DNA of 64,000 bases from Achromobacter sp. HZ34 (GTDB taxonomy: Bacteria > Pseudomonadota > Gammaproteobacteria > Burkholderiales > Burkholderiaceae_B), in contig NZ_NJIX01000002.1 in the NCBI RefSeq assembly GCF_002209485.1, positions 1,054,001 to 1,118,000 on the forward strand, read 5' to 3'. Under the pieces are notes generated by a model that searched no databases, was not told the origin of the DNA, and saw only the letters and a list, made by a program, of their open reading frames with translations. Both the position numbers and the translations under genes were made by a program. Below are positions 62,758 through 64,000 of this stretch, piece after piece. How positions within the stretch are numbered: the first letter of the stretch is position 1; each line of letters starts with the position of its first letter.

Positions 62758-63942
62758 TCACGGTGATGCATCGCCGGGTTCCCGTGCCTCGATGCTCACC
62801 CGTCCGCGCACGCAGCGCACGCAATGCGCGCCATGCTCCCACAGCAATTGCCGGTCATGCCCCATGGCGTGCAGCTGGCGCAGCTGGCGCAGCAGTTCCG
62901 CCAGCCGCGCATCGCTGGGCATGCGGGCGCCATGCAGCCGCAGCCAATAGCGCAGCACATGCGCCTGCCGCGCCGGCGACAGCAAGCGCCACGCAGCAAG
63001 GGAGAAATCTCGCGCTCCCGGGGACGGGGGCGAGACGTCCTGTGCGCCCGGAGACGGGTGCAAGAGATCCTGTGTACCCGGAGACGGGGGCGCGAAGTCC
63101 TGCATGCCCGGGGAGGGATCAAGGCCGGCCAGGTCGGCGGCCGCCACTTCCGCCAGGATCTCCGCGCTGTCGGCGGCCTGGCGGGCGTGGCGGGCGACGA
63201 TGGCCTGCCAGCCGGGCCAGCGCCGGTCCAGCACGGGGGTTAGCAGCGTACGTACTGCCGCGCGGGTATAACGCTGGTCCACATTCGATGGGTCCTGGAC
63301 CGCGGCCCAGGCACTGTTCGCCGCATGCGCGGCGGCAGCCTGCAGGATGCGGGCTCGCGGCACGTTCAGCCAGGGGCGCAGATAGGTGATTCCATCGCGC
63401 TCGCTGGCTGCCGCCATGGCCGCCAGACCTTCCGGACCGGCGCCGCGCAACAGCCGCAACAGCACCGTTTCCGCCTGATCGTCCTGATGATGGCCCAGCA
63501 GGATATGCCCGACGCCATCGGCGTGCGCCGCATCGGCCAGCGCGGCGTAACGCGCGTCGCGGGCCGCGCCCTCGATGCCGGCGCCGCTGTCGGTGGCCAC
63601 GTGGACATACAGCACCCGCACGGGCGGAGCTGCAGACGCAGACGATCCCAGCGCCGCGCCGAGCGCCTGCACGCGTTGCGCCCAGGCGTCCGCCTCGGCG
63701 AACAGGCCGTGATGAACGTGATAGATGAAAAGCGCCAGCCCAAGAGGCGCGGCCACGGCCGCTGCGTGCACCGCCAGCATGGCGGAATCGGCCCCGCCGC
63801 TGACGGCCACGCCGACACGGACATGGCCCGCTGACCGCAGCGCGGCCAGGATCGATCGCAAGGGCGCGATCAGGAGCGGATCGCTCCCCGCCGCTGATCC
63901 GGCAGCACTGTCCTGGCCTTTGCCATTCTCGCCGCCGGTCAT
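62758..63942 (-). CDS. tilS: tRNA(Ile)-lysidine synthase
   Basis: 394 aa. PP-loop AVSGGADSAML (48-53 SGGADS), then YHVHHGL, ILLGHHQDDQAETVLLRLLRG and DPSNVDQRYTRAAVR, all TilS motifs. It puts lysidine on the CAU anticodon of tRNA-Ile2. An insertion at residues 276-313 contains four decapeptide repeats (PSPGxQDxxP) between the catalytic domain and the C-terminal region. The start overlaps no neighbour; the upstream gene ends 33 bases earlier. Confidence 0.94.
   Translation of the reverse strand: MTGGENGKGQDSAAGSAAGSDPLLIAPLRSILAALRSAGHVRVGVAVSGGADSAMLAVHAAAVAAPLGLALFIYHVHHGLFAEADAWAQRVQALGAALGSSASAAPPVRVLYVHVATDSGAGIEGAARDARYAALADAAHADGVGHILLGHHQDDQAETVLLRLLRGAGPEGLAAMAAASERDGITYLRPWLNVPRARILQAAAAHAANSAWAAVQDPSNVDQRYTRAAVRTLLTPVLDRRWPGWQAIVARHARQAADSAEILAEVAAADLAGLDPSPGMQDFAPPSPGTQDLLHPSPGAQDVSPPSPGARDFSLAAWRLLSPARQAHVLRYWLRLHGARMPSDARLAELLRQLRQLHAMGHDRQLLWEHGAHCVRCVRGRVSIEAREPGDASP
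63004..63117 (-). repeat. 30-bp in-frame repeats inside tilS
   Basis: Four units of 30 bases (last one shortened) encode PSPGMQDFAP, PSPGTQDLLH, PSPGAQDVSP and PSPGARDF. DNA identity between units is high (shared cccggagacggg), which indicates recent tandem duplication. Confidence 0.92.
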
Positions 63943-63974
63943 GGGCTAGCCTCTCGCGGCCAGGGCGCGCCGGA

Positions 63975-64000
63975 TCAGGCGCGCACTTCCTGCACGCGGC
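63975..64000 (-). CDS. C-terminal end of an upstream gene, possibly accA
   Basis: Only the last 7 codons (RVQEVRA, stop at 63975-63977) are in the window. Identity is inferred only from the common order accA-tilS-lysC in this group; the fragment itself carries no information. Confidence 0.3.

Overview
This is a GC-rich, gene-dense chromosomal window from a beta-proteobacterium. It is most likely Bordetella or a close Alcaligenaceae relative such as Achromobacter. I infer this from the three intact orphan tripartite-tricarboxylate (Bug) receptors plus a fourth remnant, the accA(?)-tilS-lysC-tRNA-Ser block, and the many IclR/LysR-controlled catabolic clusters. I could not run a search, so the genus is an inference. 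No insertion sequence, prophage or CRISPR array was recognised.

Layout. 1-2.3 kb: the end of a probable amidinotransferase-family gene, a Bug receptor and an AstE-like deacylase. 2.3-5 kb: katG behind an OxyR-like site and ended by a strong terminator. 5-6.5 kb: a lipoprotein, a small secreted protein and tRNA-Arg(ACG). 6.7-10.4 kb: a DUF4153-type membrane protein and a ThDP enzyme. 10.4-16 kb (minus strand): an aspartate decarboxylation operon, aspT / asdA / second aspT paralogue, in which AsdA carries an unusual Lys/Ala-rich tail. 16.3-20.1 kb: a small secreted protein, a CPA1 antiporter, a hendecad coiled-coil membrane protein encoded by 33-bp repeats, a 16-unit 13-bp tandem array, and a YaiI-family protein. 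20.2-24.7 kb: a PHB-depolymerase-like esterase and an overlapping KaiC-like ATPase / hybrid histidine kinase pair. 24.9-26.7 kb: a DMT transporter and nadE.

26.7-41 kb holds two catabolic clusters. The first (minus strand) runs amidohydrolase, aldehyde dehydrogenase, Bug receptor, beta-hydroxyacid dehydrogenase, MmgE/PrpD, with a divergent IclR gene. The second (plus strand) runs enoyl-CoA hydratase, a PotD/PotA/fused-PotBC-type ABC transporter and a CaiC-like CoA ligase, with a convergent IclR gene. Matching operator-like motifs lie upstream of the second cluster and of its IclR gene. 41.2-44.1 kb: a BLUF-EAL photoreceptor, the scar of a deleted LysR/Bug divergent pair, yedK and a tautomerase. 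44.2-48.9 kb: a D-amino-acid dehydrogenase and Bug receptor, divergent from a dipeptidase and IclR gene, with a 39-bp palindrome between them; then a decayed ThDP-enzyme pseudogene.

49.1-51.1 kb: a Tat-exported beta-propeller protein and a sterol-desaturase-family membrane protein. 51.1-60 kb: a LysR gene divergent from a hydantoinase-type cluster (hydantoinase, amino-acid ABC transporter, DapA-like enzyme, Asp/Glu/hydantoin racemase, FAD 2-hydroxyacid dehydrogenase). 60-61.2 kb: a mostly non-coding stretch, locally AT-richer, with two small overlapping ORFs. 61.2-64 kb: tRNA-Ser(GCT), lysC, tilS with an internal decapeptide repeat, and the end of a gene that is probably accA.

The overall picture is a metabolically versatile accessory region with many small import-and-degrade modules, each with its own regulator. 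The strongest candidates for something undescribed are the AspT-AsdA-AspT operon with its tailed decarboxylase, the 13-bp tandem array abutting yaiI, the shared IclR operator motif, and the KaiC-kinase pair.
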